A DNA stretch of 64,000 bases from Treponema sp. UBA4377. GTDB taxonomy: Bacteria; Spirochaetota; Spirochaetia; Treponematales; Treponemataceae. Both the position numbers and the translations under genes were made by a program. Of the stretch, positions 33,933 through 44,132 are shown piece by piece; position 1 is the stretch's first letter, and each line of letters opens with the position of its first letter. Location of the stretch: NCBI GenBank assembly GCA_002391235.1, contig DGRX01000004.1, forward strand, positions 157,951-221,950, read 5' to 3'. The notes under the pieces were generated by a model that saw only the letters and a list, made by a program, of their open reading frames with translations, ran no database searches and was not told the DNA's origin.

Positions 33933-36900
33933 ATGACGATAAATAGAAAGATGAAGAAGTCTGAATTTTTTAGCGTTCGTTCTCTTTTTGCGGGCCTTTG
34001 CGGGGCCCTGGCGCTCGTTTTTGCCTTTTCTTCTTGCGACGTAGGCTTGGGAGAGTCCATCGACACCTCCGTTCCTACTGTGGCGATTACCGAGCCTTCT
34101 AGCTCTTCAAGCGTAAGCGGAAACATTGAAATAAAGGGTGTGGCCAGCGACGATAAAAGCCTGGACAAGGTTGTTCTTACCATAACAAACACGGCCACAA
34201 AAGAAGTGACCACCCAAACGACAAAAATCACAGGAAAAGATTGGTCAATAGTCCTTGACATTGACAAGTTGAATTTTAAGGACGGAACCTATTCAGTAGA
34301 CGTAGTCGCATACGACGGAGCGGGACGCGTAAGCGGCACGGCAAGCCGCGTTTTTGACGTTGACAACACACCGCCCGTATTCTGCGTCACAAAGCCAAAC
34401 TCGATTGCTATAGAAGACCCGGCCGCTTACGGACGCGACGTTACGATAAAGGGCGAGATTGCCGACGACCACGCCGTAAAGCAAATGGACATCCGCGTGT
34501 TTAAAGTCCAAGGCGGCGCGGCGACAGAAATTACAGGCAGCCTTAATAAGACGACCTTTAGCGGCTTTGAGACCGCCGGCGGAACTGAAGTGACAATCGC
34601 GAAATTTTTCCCCGATTCGGAAATTCCGCCTGAAACAAGCGACGACTATCCTCTTTACCTAAACTACAAGGCCATGTACAGCGACTTGGGAGCGCAAGTC
34701 GGCGACACAGTCAACCTTTATATATTCCCGTATTTGACTGACGCGGCCGGAAACGTAAGCGACAAGTGCTACATTCAAAGCTCATTAAAGCAGCTTACCG
34801 CAAAGGCTTGCAATGCAAAGGGTTGCAATGTTGACACGACAAGCGACTCTTTGCAGACCGCGCAGTTTAAGAAAATATTGAACGGAAGCTACAGCCTTGG
34901 CGAAGTTGACGTTACAACAGTAAAGACGATTCTATACGGCGATTACGACCAAAGCTCCATTGGAACAAACTATTTGTATTACGCAAGTCTTCCATGGGGA
35001 CAGGCTCCAGCCGTGTCTTCCAACTCTCCGCTTGCGATGAGCGTAAACGCCAACAACAGTCCTATGTACGAGTTTGGAGGCTATGTGTTTGACAAAGACG
35101 ACCCAAAATTTGCCGAAGTTTCCAGCGGCGGAAACGCTTCCATCAAAGTTACGGCTGGACTTGACGGAAACGAAGTCAAAGCCAATACAATCAGGGCGAA
35201 GTTTTACTTGTGCGACGACACAGGCGACAAAGAGGAAGACGAGCCTTCTTATTCTTCTGACAACACAGATCCTGCCAAGCGCTTTGACATAAAGGACGGC
35301 GACACGCTTGTTCAGAATCTTCCTGACAGCAAGACAGTTTCCAACGCCACTTACAACATTACGCTTCCAAACAGCATGGCGGCGGGCTTGCATTACCTTA
35401 TGGTCGCGGAAGGCTACGACACCGCCGGCAACAGGCTTTACAGCGCGGCAACCTACGCCTTTATGGTTTCTGTGACTGGCGACGCTCCCAAAGTTGAATT
35501 TGACGACCAGTTCTTTATCAACGCCGCCGCCGTCGACAAGACAAAGAGCGCGGCCTACAGCGCGACGATAAACATCGCCGACAAATCCGGCGCGGACCAA
35601 AAGGGAACGATTAAAGAACACGGAAACTGGGTAAAAGTGACTCCGATTCTTTACAAGGGCTACGCAAAGACCAAAGGCTACTTAAAGGATGAAGACATTC
35701 TTGAGACTTTGCCGGTAATAAAATATGAAGGCGACGGCATAACGAAAGTCGCCGACGGCGCGTACAAGATTGAAGTTCCGATGAACAAGTTTGGCTTGAC
35801 CGGCGACAATCAATTTGACAATTACACAGTGGCGCTCAAAGTCCAGGCAAAGAGCCAAGGCGCCACTTCTGAAGAAACGACTTACATTTTCTGGGCGGAC
35901 AACGCCGCTCCGGCGCTTGCGATTGGCGCTCCGGCCCGCGCCGAAGGACAAAGCGAGTCTGATCCGATTTACATTTTTGAAAATGACAAGAACATCACCG
36001 CCACGACTACAGCCGGCGTTACAAGCTACTCTTACAAGATGAGCGGAACTTGGAGCGACTTGAGCGGCTCCGGCACAAGCGAAATCTGGTACAGGTGGGA
36101 CGACGCCGTGGCGACGCTTCCCGCTCCAAGCGTTGTTTGGACAGCCGCCACTGGAACAGCTGTCGCCGACAAGACTTACTATAAAAAGCAGGGTCAAGGC
36201 CTCTACTTGGCCGAAACCGCAATCGCGATGGGCGCTTCCGTAAGCGGAATGTACACCGCCAGCATAAGCGGATGGACCGCCATTCCGGCCGCGCCAAAGA
36301 GCGTAAGCCGCGCCAACTGGAACCAAAGCGTTCCGCAGACAAACTCAAGCGGCAAAAAGCTTAGCGTCGTCGCCATTGACCAAGCGGGAAACCTTAGCGC
36401 GGTTGCGACAGTATCCAACATTACGTTTGACTTCGCTCCGCCGGCAATCACGATTCCGACGATTGCGGAATACTACAAAAAGTCTGACGCGACAGGCGGA
36501 AAGTATCAGTTCACTGTAGGCATCGCCGACGCTTCCGGCATAAAGAGCCTTGACGTCAAGGCCTACATTAACGGCGGAACAACGCCGGTAAACGCGGCCA
36601 CAAACCCCTACGGCTATAGCATAGCGATCTCCGCCGACAAGACAAGCGCGACAATCACGCTTTTGGACACAGGCGCAAGCGACGGAAAATGGCGCTTTGA
36701 GGCTACGGCCACAGACACCGCCGACCGTTCAAGCCAAAAGCAATTTGCCTTTACGATTGACACAGTCGCGCCCGAGCGCGTTGGTTCGATTGTCATCGGC
36801 GAGTCCGGTTCTATAGACGATTGGTTCAACAGCGAAAACTTGACCATCAAGGGCCGCTACAAAGAAATGACCAGCGGCTTGGACAAGGTTGAATATGCCA

Positions 36901-39900
36901 TGACTCCAGCCGGCGAGACGACGCCGGTTCCTGGAACTGAAGTCATCGGCGGAACTGTCGGAGAGGAAATCTCGTACGCGCTTAGCCCGGTAGGATTTAA
37001 GGAAGGACAAAACTCGCTTTCAATCCACGCCTTGGACCTTGCAGGAAACGATTCCGGCGAAAGCTTGTATATAATTCAAGTTGACACGACAGCGCCGGCC
37101 GCGGAAACCGCTTGGTACACATACGACGGACAAAGCTTTACCGCCGCCGCTGGAAACGTTATGGCCAACGGCACCGACTCGGGCGCCAAGAATATGACTG
37201 TTTACGGAACCGTTAGCGAAACGTTGAGCGGCCTTAAGGACCTTGCGCTTACGATTAACGGAACTGTGGTTTCTTCGAGCGTTCAATTTACAAAGTCCGA
37301 TTTGACAAGCGGCGACGCCGCCGCTTACAAGAACGCAGAGTGGGCGGCTTACTCCGCCGCCGACAACAAGGCCTACACAGGCTTTAAGGCGACAATTCCA
37401 GCCGCGACATTCAAGACTCTTCCAAGCGGATCTGTTGACCTTTACGTTTTGGCCCACGACATCGCCACAAACGAAACAAAGCAGCGCAAGTTTGGAATCA
37501 GTTTGGACAACGACGCTCCTGTAATTACAATCATGTCGCCGCAGGCGGACTCAAGCGTGAACGGAACAGTCGCCTTTAGCGGAATCGTTGACGACAACGC
37601 GCTTAGCGAAGTCAAGGGCTATTGGTCTTTGAACGGCGACGCCTCGATAGACGAAAGCGGAACGCCGCCGCGAGACCACGACGCCGGCTTGACCGGAACT
37701 TCAAACTGGAGCCTCCCGCTGGCCACAAGCAGCGTTGACGCTACAAGCAAAAAAATAACTTTTGTAGACGGAACTGAATATTCCGGCGCGACAAAAGACT
37801 TTTACCTAAAGATTTACGCTTCCGACAAGGCGGCCAACTCTACGGTTAAGGTTCAAAAATACACGATTGACCCGCAAAAAGACAGGCCCGTAATCACGTT
37901 GACAACCGCCAAGCTTAGCGGAATGGAAGACGGAAAGCCTGTTTGGTTTGAGTCAACAAAGATTGAAGGAACCATCGAAGACGATGACGGAGTGGACGAG
38001 TTCTCTTATTCAATCGACGCGGGAGCCAATTGGAATCCGATAACTGTGACAGGCGGCTCTTGGATCGCCGACTTGCAAAACGACGCTGAATACACAATCT
38101 TGTTCAAGGTAAAGGACAAGGCCGGAACCGAATTTGTTTCTGTAAAGTCAGACGGCGCTGACAAGTACCTTGCTCCGGTTTTGGTTGGAACGGACTCCCG
38201 CTTTGACGGCGGCGACACCCGCCTTTACTTAAAGGTTGACACAAAGCGCCCCGAATTTGAAAACCTTGTTTACATGGTAAGCGACGACGATGCAACTTAC
38301 GATTGGGCGGATTCAAGCGACCACAAAAAGTTGGGAACAGTCGGCGGACAAAGAAAATTTGTTCAGCTTGAATTTGACGCAAAAGACGCCAACGGAATCG
38401 ATTCCGTGACGGCCACTATTAACGGCGTTTCATACCCGGGAAACGTCGGCGATTTGACAAGCGGCGTTTATCCTTGCGTGATCACCGGAATTGACGTCAG
38501 CGCTTTGGATAGCGAAGCCTATTCTTTGAGCCTTGAGATAAAAGGAACATTTGAGTCGGACGTTACGACGGAGCCATTGCCTGTAATCGTTGACAATACC
38601 GCGCCCGCCGTTACAAAGATTTCGCCCGACTTGAACAGTGTCCACGGAAACATCACCGTTTACGGAACTGTCGATTACGCAAAAGAAATTAAATACGCTT
38701 TGGGCCTTTCAGCCGACAAGGCGAATAAGCCTGCCGACGCGGATTACGCCGACATCGTGGGCGCCGGTTTGACTTGGTTCCTCTACTTTGACGGACAAGT
38801 TTCTACAGCGTCAGAAAGCCACAACAAGACTTTTGAGCGCTACATAATCGACGAAGAAGTTGAGGCGGTGTGCTTGGACGGCGTTAAGAGAAAGGCGACC
38901 TATGACTCTATCAACAAAGACAAAACTTTTGACGCGATTGTTCCTATTTATGTTTGGATAAAAGCCACGGACGATGTAGGAAACGTTTACGAAGAGCCGC
39001 AGTTGGTCAACTTTGACCCGCAGGGAGGCCGTCCGTCATTTACTTACAGCAACCCCGAAAAAGACCAGGCCCGCATCGGCGGAAGCGTAAAGCTTTACGG
39101 CGGCGTTGACGACGATGAAGGCGTGGTCGCGGCTTTCTTGCAGATTATCTCCAAGGACCACACATTGTCCGGCTACACAGGCGGAACCGATTGGGGAACT
39201 GTTGAATACAACGCCGACGGTTCTGTAAAGACCTTTACTTTAAAGGCCAATGACTTGGATTACCTTAAGGCCGCCGGCTATAATGTTTACAAGAGAAAAG
39301 ACTACGATCCCGCCAACAAGATTGAATGGAACGGAAGCGGAGACCCCAACGACTATGGCGTTTTGCTGGACGTTAAGGGAACCGCTTGGAGCCTTACGAT
39401 TAACAACAAAGAAGAATTCAATCCGTCCAGCGAGGGAAGCGAGTCAAAGACAAACGATTTGGCGGTTTGTGGTTACGCCTATGACGGCAGCAAATTCAAC
39501 TTGCCTCAATACAGAACTATGGTGGTTGACGCCGACAGCCCAAGAATTTCCGGCCAATACTTAAAGCAGTATGACTCGGGCGCCAGCCAGGCAAAGGCTT
39601 CGCGCGAATACAGCGAAGGAATTTATGTAAGCGGAAAATGGACGCTTGAATTTGACCTTACCGATGGTGACGTCATAAAGAAAATCTATGTTGGCCAAAG
39701 CGACTCAAAAGCCGACGACGCCAAAACCGCGGCCGAAGCCGCTCGCGAAAGCGACACAAGCGGCCCGGATGTTTTAGTAAAGCCCAGCTGGTGTTATGTA
39801 AAGACCGGCGCTTCCGGCAGCGGCTATCACGCAAAGCTTGATGGCATGACTCCAGATAGCGGAGTTGGAAGCAAGTACCTTTATGTCTTGTTCGCTGACG

Positions 39901-42900
39901 AAAAGGGCAACTACAGCAATTTTGCCTTTGCCGTTCACTACGACAACGTCAATCCTGCCATTGACGCAAGCAAGCTGGACATTGACAAAGACATTCACAA
40001 CTCAAACGGCTATTACTCGATTGGCGCCAGCGTTGCCGAAAACACGTATGGCAACAAGAACCAGTCCGGCTTTGACAAGTTTGTGGTTTACTTTAAGCGC
40101 GGAAGCAAGATTTACGATCCGATGGTCTCTAAGAAAATCAGCGGAGTGGATAATCCCGACAATTGGGCGGACGTTTCAAGCCTTGCGCCTGCCGCCGACG
40201 GCCTTTATTGGTTTGACCAAGAGCTTGAAGATCGTGACAGCGCAAACCTTAACATCCTTAAGCTAAAGGCAAAGAACGGCCACATACACGCCGGCGGCTT
40301 GGTAAAGATTGGCGGCGCGGTTTATGTAATAAGAAACCTTTCTAACGACGGCCTTAGCGTCACGTTGGACAATCAAATCGAACTCGCTTACACAACGGCC
40401 CAGTTTGCCTACGGCCTTGTCGTTGACAACACCAAGAACGAAATCGGCTCGGGCATAAGAAACGACGAAGGCTACGGCTACGGCTATCCCGCCAGCATAA
40501 TGAACTCAGACAGCGACTGCATGGTGGAATACGCCCACATGCAGGGAACTGTATGCAACCTGACCGCCAAAATAAACTCAAGGAACATCCCTGACGGAAA
40601 GATAGACGTTCACTACACGGCCTACGACAGGGCCGGAAACTATTCCAAGGGAAGCGTTGCCGAAGCATATGTCTCCAACAACGCGCCGCGCCTGGCCAAT
40701 GTTACTGTAAAGAGCGACTTTAACTACGACGGAGCGTATGACGGCGCTTACGAAACGCAGCAGCTTTACGAAACAAGCTGGTCTACTTGGGAAGAAGCTG
40801 AAAAAGAAGTCTTTATGGGCGATTTTGACGATGCCGGAAATCCTGTCCGCGCTTTGGTCGCCGCCAAGGGAGACGTAATCCTTGTTCCCGAAGTAATGGG
40901 CGGAAACGGCGACATCAAGTGGAACTGCTTGTACGCGGGAAGCTCTTCGGCCAGCGCCGATCAAAAAATCAGTACAGACACTCCGGCTGCCGAGAACGAA
41001 GATAGAACTGTAAACGACATCGTTTTGCCCGCGACTTCTCTAAAGACCGCCACAGCCGGCCTTGGAAAATATGTCATCAACATTTTGGACAGCACCGAAG
41101 GCGGAGCGCAAAAGGCTGTCATCAACCTTTGCATGAACAACGACGTCAACGACAGCGTTAAGCCGATTGGAAAGACCAAGCGCTTCTATTGGAAGAGCCT
41201 TGCGAACAACAGCGTTTACACGACAAAGACTGGCGGAGCCGAAAGCCTTGACGATTTGCAGGGCCATATTGAGCTTGGCGACCAGCCTAAAGTCAGCGGA
41301 AAAGTCGTCTTTAAGGGAACGGCTTATGACAATGCCGGAATCGCAAAGATTAGCCTTACAATCCCAGGCTTTGGACTTAGCGCGGCGACAGCGGCGACTT
41401 GCGACTTTACAAAGCCGTTGGCCACTCGTTGGACTCAAACGACTTTGGGCGACCTTGCTACAAACGGCTACCACTTTGCGCTTGACGCGGACGACAGCGG
41501 CAACGTAAAGGAGCGCTACAACAACGCCGGCCACTTTGTCTCATGGACGCTGGAGCTTGACACCGAAAAATACAACGGCGGAACGGCTCCGGCTGCGAAT
41601 GGCGTGGAATTTGTTCTTTCAGTGACTGACAAAAACGCCAAGGCTTCGGAAAAAGCAAGCGGCGCCACGACGGTTTACGCCACTACAAAGCAAGCAGAAA
41701 AAGGCAAGTATTACGCAGAGGCCCGCTTTGCAAAGGACGACAAGACAAGCCCCTACAACGACGCCAACTACAGCTCTGACGAATTTAGCGTTATTGGAGC
41801 CGCTCAAGCCAGCGAACTAAGCGGCGTAAACAAGTACGCCGTCACTCCTGTAGCAGCAAACTACACAATGGACATAGTTCCATACATCACTCGCGTAAAG
41901 ACCAGCCTTAGCGCGGTTAACGCAAAGAACGGCGTCACAGACCGCAGTTCTTTGGGCGTGTATCCGGTTTATGTTTACAAAAATTCAACGCTAACTGGCA
42001 TTACGGATTCTGTCACCAAGAAAAACGAGGATGTTGAAATTTACGGCTTTAACTTAAAGGGAGCCAAGTACGGAACCGCTGAATTGGCATACACAGCCGG
42101 CCACGTGACTCTGAACAGCGAAAACATTAATCAAGGCGCTTTTGAATTGACAGTCGCCGGAATTGCCACAATCAACAACAGCAACGACAACGACGCTCAC
42201 GGCTCTTATACGGGAACAAATATTGACGACGAAGGCGAATTGATTAAAAAAGGCGGCGACTACGATGTTTACAAAAACTACTACAACCGCCAGCCCAACA
42301 ACGCCAACAACAACAATTTGACCGATGACATCGCCTTTGACGTATGGCAGCTTAACGCTTACGCCGCCGCTCCTATGTATGGTAACGTTGAAAACCCTCA
42401 GATGAAAATCCAACCTTTTGGAAAGACTGTGGAAAAGCAAGCAAAGTCTGACAGTTTGGACAATTTCACTCCAGGCGGCGGAGGAGAAGTGACTACGGAT
42501 GGAAAAATCGGCTTTGCCTTTGCCAATGCCTCTAGCGCCTTTAGCATGCCAAACAGCGACCACTCTTGGACTTATTGGAATTACGGCTACACCAACATCC
42601 GCCATACAGCCTTGGCTTATGGACTGGATGGCTATGTTTGGGCCAGCGCTGCCGGCCAAGACGTAAACGGTGATGGATTTAGCGATATGTTCTATTTGGA
42701 GTCGACCCATTGGCGCGAGAGCGGTGGAGTCGGAACAAGCGGAAAACATCTTCCACGCGACACAAAAATTCACTCCGCATGCAAGCTTGAAGACCTTTCA
42801 ATCGGAACAGACAAAAACAATAAAAAAACATATTTGGATAGAATCCAGTCGCCCAGCATAGCCGCGACGACGCATGGCTTGTACATGGCCTATTTTGACA

Positions 42901-43985
42901 AGCTGCAAAACACTGTACGCTATAGGGCTGGCGCCATGACAGGAACATATAACAATGATTGGCAAACTGGCGTTGTACCAAGCAGTGTTTGGGCCCCTGA
43001 CGGAGAAAGCAGAAGGACAAGGTATTGGCAGTTTAAGGACGGCTTCTTTAAGAACCATGCGACTACTGAGTTGATGACATATGACGAATCGCTTAAATAC
43101 GTTCAAATTGTGTCCACAAGCGCAAGTCCAAACGTATGCATAGCGGCCATTGACGGCGGCGCCACAAGAGCCAACGATGTTGCCGTAATGGTTTGGTGCG
43201 ATGGAAGCAAGGTTAGCTACGCTTTCACTAGCGGAGACCCGATGGCCGATAACGGCAAGACTGGGGATGCCAAAAGATTGGCCGCCGCTTGGACTATCGT
43301 TGACGATATCTTTGGCGGAAAGGTCAAAGGCGGCGACTGCAAGTGCCAAATAGCGGTTGACTCGGCCAAAGGCGTTCATATCGCGGCATATGATGAAAAG
43401 AATTCTGACATTTGGTACGCGTATTTGGAGGATTACAATGATCCAGACAAAGCCAAGGTTTGCAAGGTTGACTCATACAACAGCACCGGCGAGTACCTTA
43501 CGATAGATGTTGCGCTTGACGAAAGCAACAATCCGATTCCGCAAATCGGCTACTATTCCGCTGGAAGCGGCCGGCCCAAGTTTGCGCGCTGGAATGCCGC
43601 CAAGGGCAGCGTCAAAACGCTTGACGCGGATAAAATGCAAGGCGCTGATGAATATAATTCCTACACCGGCAATTGGGAGGTTACCAACGTTCCCACCCAA
43701 AGCGCCGTCCGCGTAAGCGACGAGGCTAATAAGGTAAAGCAAAACATCAACGTTGGCGTATGGAAAGACGCTGGCGGAAAGCTTGCGTATTCAACTACTG
43801 ACGCCGCCGCTCCTAAGGCGAATGGAAGCAATATTGGAACGTCAGATTGCCATGTCGCTTCGGGCATGAACACCACCGACAACTACGGCGATGTCTACGG
43901 CAACGGCACTAGAAACGCCGTCCTTGGCTACATGTGGGGCGATAGCGCCGACGCCTTCATCGAGACCGCGCAAAGAATGGATTAG
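33933..43985 (+). CDS. Giant Ig-like repeat lipoprotein (3350 aa), paralogue B
   Basis: It begins 15 nt after the stop of paralogue A, behind AAGGAGGG. The signal peptide ends in FAFSSC (Cys35), then DVGLGESID, nearly the same mature N-terminus as paralogue A. Shared blocks run in the same order: DNTPPVFCVTKPNS, YGRDVTIKGEIADDH, SGFETAGGTEVTIAKFF, DSLQTAQFKKILNGSY, DVVPYIT-like MDIVPYITRVKTSL, DVWQLN and the C-terminal propeller-like module (VHIAAYDEKNSDIWYAYLED; PQIGYYSAGSGRPKFARW). Identity outside these blocks is modest, so the duplication is old. The cluster ends here with a terminator. The function is unknown. Confidence 0.8.
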   Translation: MTINRKMKKSEFFSVRSLFAGLCGALALVFAFSSCDVGLGESIDTSVPTVAITEPSSSSSVSGNIEIKGVASDDKSLDKVVLTITNTATKEVTTQTTKITGKDWSIVLDIDKLNFKDGTYSVDVVAYDGAGRVSGTASRVFDVDNTPPVFCVTKPNSIAIEDPAAYGRDVTIKGEIADDHAVKQMDIRVFKVQGGAATEITGSLNKTTFSGFETAGGTEVTIAKFFPDSEIPPETSDDYPLYLNYKAMYSDLGAQVGDTVNLYIFPYLTDAAGNVSDKCYIQSSLKQLTAKACNAKGCNVDTTSDSLQTAQFKKILNGSYSLGEVDVTTVKTILYGDYDQSSIGTNYLYYASLPWGQAPAVSSNSPLAMSVNANNSPMYEFGGYVFDKDDPKFAEVSSGGNASIKVTAGLDGNEVKANTIRAKFYLCDDTGDKEEDEPSYSSDNTDPAKRFDIKDGDTLVQNLPDSKTVSNATYNITLPNSMAAGLHYLMVAEGYDTAGNRLYSAATYAFMVSVTGDAPKVEFDDQFFINAAAVDKTKSAAYSATINIADKSGADQKGTIKEHGNWVKVTPILYKGYAKTKGYLKDEDILETLPVIKYEGDGITKVADGAYKIEVPMNKFGLTGDNQFDNYTVALKVQAKSQGATSEETTYIFWADNAAPALAIGAPARAEGQSESDPIYIFENDKNITATTTAGVTSYSYKMSGTWSDLSGSGTSEIWYRWDDAVATLPAPSVVWTAATGTAVADKTYYKKQGQGLYLAETAIAMGASVSGMYTASISGWTAIPAAPKSVSRANWNQSVPQTNSSGKKLSVVAIDQAGNLSAVATVSNITFDFAPPAITIPTIAEYYKKSDATGGKYQFTVGIADASGIKSLDVKAYINGGTTPVNAATNPYGYSIAISADKTSATITLLDTGASDGKWRFEATATDTADRSSQKQFAFTIDTVAPERVGSIVIGESGSIDDWFNSENLTIKGRYKEMTSGLDKVEYAMTPAGETTPVPGTEVIGGTVGEEISYALSPVGFKEGQNSLSIHALDLAGNDSGESLYIIQVDTTAPAAETAWYTYDGQSFTAAAGNVMANGTDSGAKNMTVYGTVSETLSGLKDLALTINGTVVSSSVQFTKSDLTSGDAAAYKNAEWAAYSAADNKAYTGFKATIPAATFKTLPSGSVDLYVLAHDIATNETKQRKFGISLDNDAPVITIMSPQADSSVNGTVAFSGIVDDNALSEVKGYWSLNGDASIDESGTPPRDHDAGLTGTSNWSLPLATSSVDATSKKITFVDGTEYSGATKDFYLKIYASDKAANSTVKVQKYTIDPQKDRPVITLTTAKLSGMEDGKPVWFESTKIEGTIEDDDGVDEFSYSIDAGANWNPITVTGGSWIADLQNDAEYTILFKVKDKAGTEFVSVKSDGADKYLAPVLVGTDSRFDGGDTRLYLKVDTKRPEFENLVYMVSDDDATYDWADSSDHKKLGTVGGQRKFVQLEFDAKDANGIDSVTATINGVSYPGNVGDLTSGVYPCVITGIDVSALDSEAYSLSLEIKGTFESDVTTEPLPVIVDNTAPAVTKISPDLNSVHGNITVYGTVDYAKEIKYALGLSADKANKPADADYADIVGAGLTWFLYFDGQVSTASESHNKTFERYIIDEEVEAVCLDGVKRKATYDSINKDKTFDAIVPIYVWIKATDDVGNVYEEPQLVNFDPQGGRPSFTYSNPEKDQARIGGSVKLYGGVDDDEGVVAAFLQIISKDHTLSGYTGGTDWGTVEYNADGSVKTFTLKANDLDYLKAAGYNVYKRKDYDPANKIEWNGSGDPNDYGVLLDVKGTAWSLTINNKEEFNPSSEGSESKTNDLAVCGYAYDGSKFNLPQYRTMVVDADSPRISGQYLKQYDSGASQAKASREYSEGIYVSGKWTLEFDLTDGDVIKKIYVGQSDSKADDAKTAAEAARESDTSGPDVLVKPSWCYVKTGASGSGYHAKLDGMTPDSGVGSKYLYVLFADEKGNYSNFAFAVHYDNVNPAIDASKLDIDKDIHNSNGYYSIGASVAENTYGNKNQSGFDKFVVYFKRGSKIYDPMVSKKISGVDNPDNWADVSSLAPAADGLYWFDQELEDRDSANLNILKLKAKNGHIHAGGLVKIGGAVYVIRNLSNDGLSVTLDNQIELAYTTAQFAYGLVVDNTKNEIGSGIRNDEGYGYGYPASIMNSDSDCMVEYAHMQGTVCNLTAKINSRNIPDGKIDVHYTAYDRAGNYSKGSVAEAYVSNNAPRLANVTVKSDFNYDGAYDGAYETQQLYETSWSTWEEAEKEVFMGDFDDAGNPVRALVAAKGDVILVPEVMGGNGDIKWNCLYAGSSSASADQKISTDTPAAENEDRTVNDIVLPATSLKTATAGLGKYVINILDSTEGGAQKAVINLCMNNDVNDSVKPIGKTKRFYWKSLANNSVYTTKTGGAESLDDLQGHIELGDQPKVSGKVVFKGTAYDNAGIAKISLTIPGFGLSAATAATCDFTKPLATRWTQTTLGDLATNGYHFALDADDSGNVKERYNNAGHFVSWTLELDTEKYNGGTAPAANGVEFVLSVTDKNAKASEKASGATTVYATTKQAEKGKYYAEARFAKDDKTSPYNDANYSSDEFSVIGAAQASELSGVNKYAVTPVAANYTMDIVPYITRVKTSLSAVNAKNGVTDRSSLGVYPVYVYKNSTLTGITDSVTKKNEDVEIYGFNLKGAKYGTAELAYTAGHVTLNSENINQGAFELTVAGIATINNSNDNDAHGSYTGTNIDDEGELIKKGGDYDVYKNYYNRQPNNANNNNLTDDIAFDVWQLNAYAAAPMYGNVENPQMKIQPFGKTVEKQAKSDSLDNFTPGGGGEVTTDGKIGFAFANASSAFSMPNSDHSWTYWNYGYTNIRHTALAYGLDGYVWASAAGQDVNGDGFSDMFYLESTHWRESGGVGTSGKHLPRDTKIHSACKLEDLSIGTDKNNKKTYLDRIQSPSIAATTHGLYMAYFDKLQNTVRYRAGAMTGTYNNDWQTGVVPSSVWAPDGESRRTRYWQFKDGFFKNHATTELMTYDESLKYVQIVSTSASPNVCIAAIDGGATRANDVAVMVWCDGSKVSYAFTSGDPMADNGKTGDAKRLAAAWTIVDDIFGGKVKGGDCKCQIAVDSAKGVHIAAYDEKNSDIWYAYLEDYNDPDKAKVCKVDSYNSTGEYLTIDVALDESNNPIPQIGYYSAGSGRPKFARWNAAKGSVKTLDADKMQGADEYNSYTGNWEVTNVPTQSAVRVSDEANKVKQNINVGVWKDAGGKLAYSTTDAAAPKANGSNIGTSDCHVASGMNTTDNYGDVYGNGTRNAVLGYMWGDSADAFIETAQRMD

Positions 43986-44086
43986 TCCGCTCGGGTTGTA
44001 GCTTGCAAGACTGTAATGGTAATTGCGAGCGGTTTCTTCGCGGCCCTGCAGTGAGCTAGCGACTGCAATTGAAGGTAAGACCAAGA

Positions 44087-44118
44087 AGGGGCGGCCAACA
44101 GGCCGCCCCTGTTTTTTT
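44087..44118 (+). terminator. Terminator of the giant envelope gene cluster
   Basis: AGGGGCGGCC (44087-44096) pairs with GGCCGCCCCT (44101-44110), 10 bp with a 4-nt loop, followed by GTTTTTTT. An upstream pairing CCGCTCG (43987-43993) with CGAGCGG (44026-44032) before TTTCTT may add a weaker structure. Confidence 0.85.
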
Positions 44119-44132
44119 GCGGGGGGGAGGGC

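Noticed and set aside
18795..43985. CRISPR array or phage tail-fibre module
   Set aside because: The repetition is at protein level over about 90-100 residues, with no short identical DNA repeats and spacers, and no phage structural, lysis or integrase genes are nearby.
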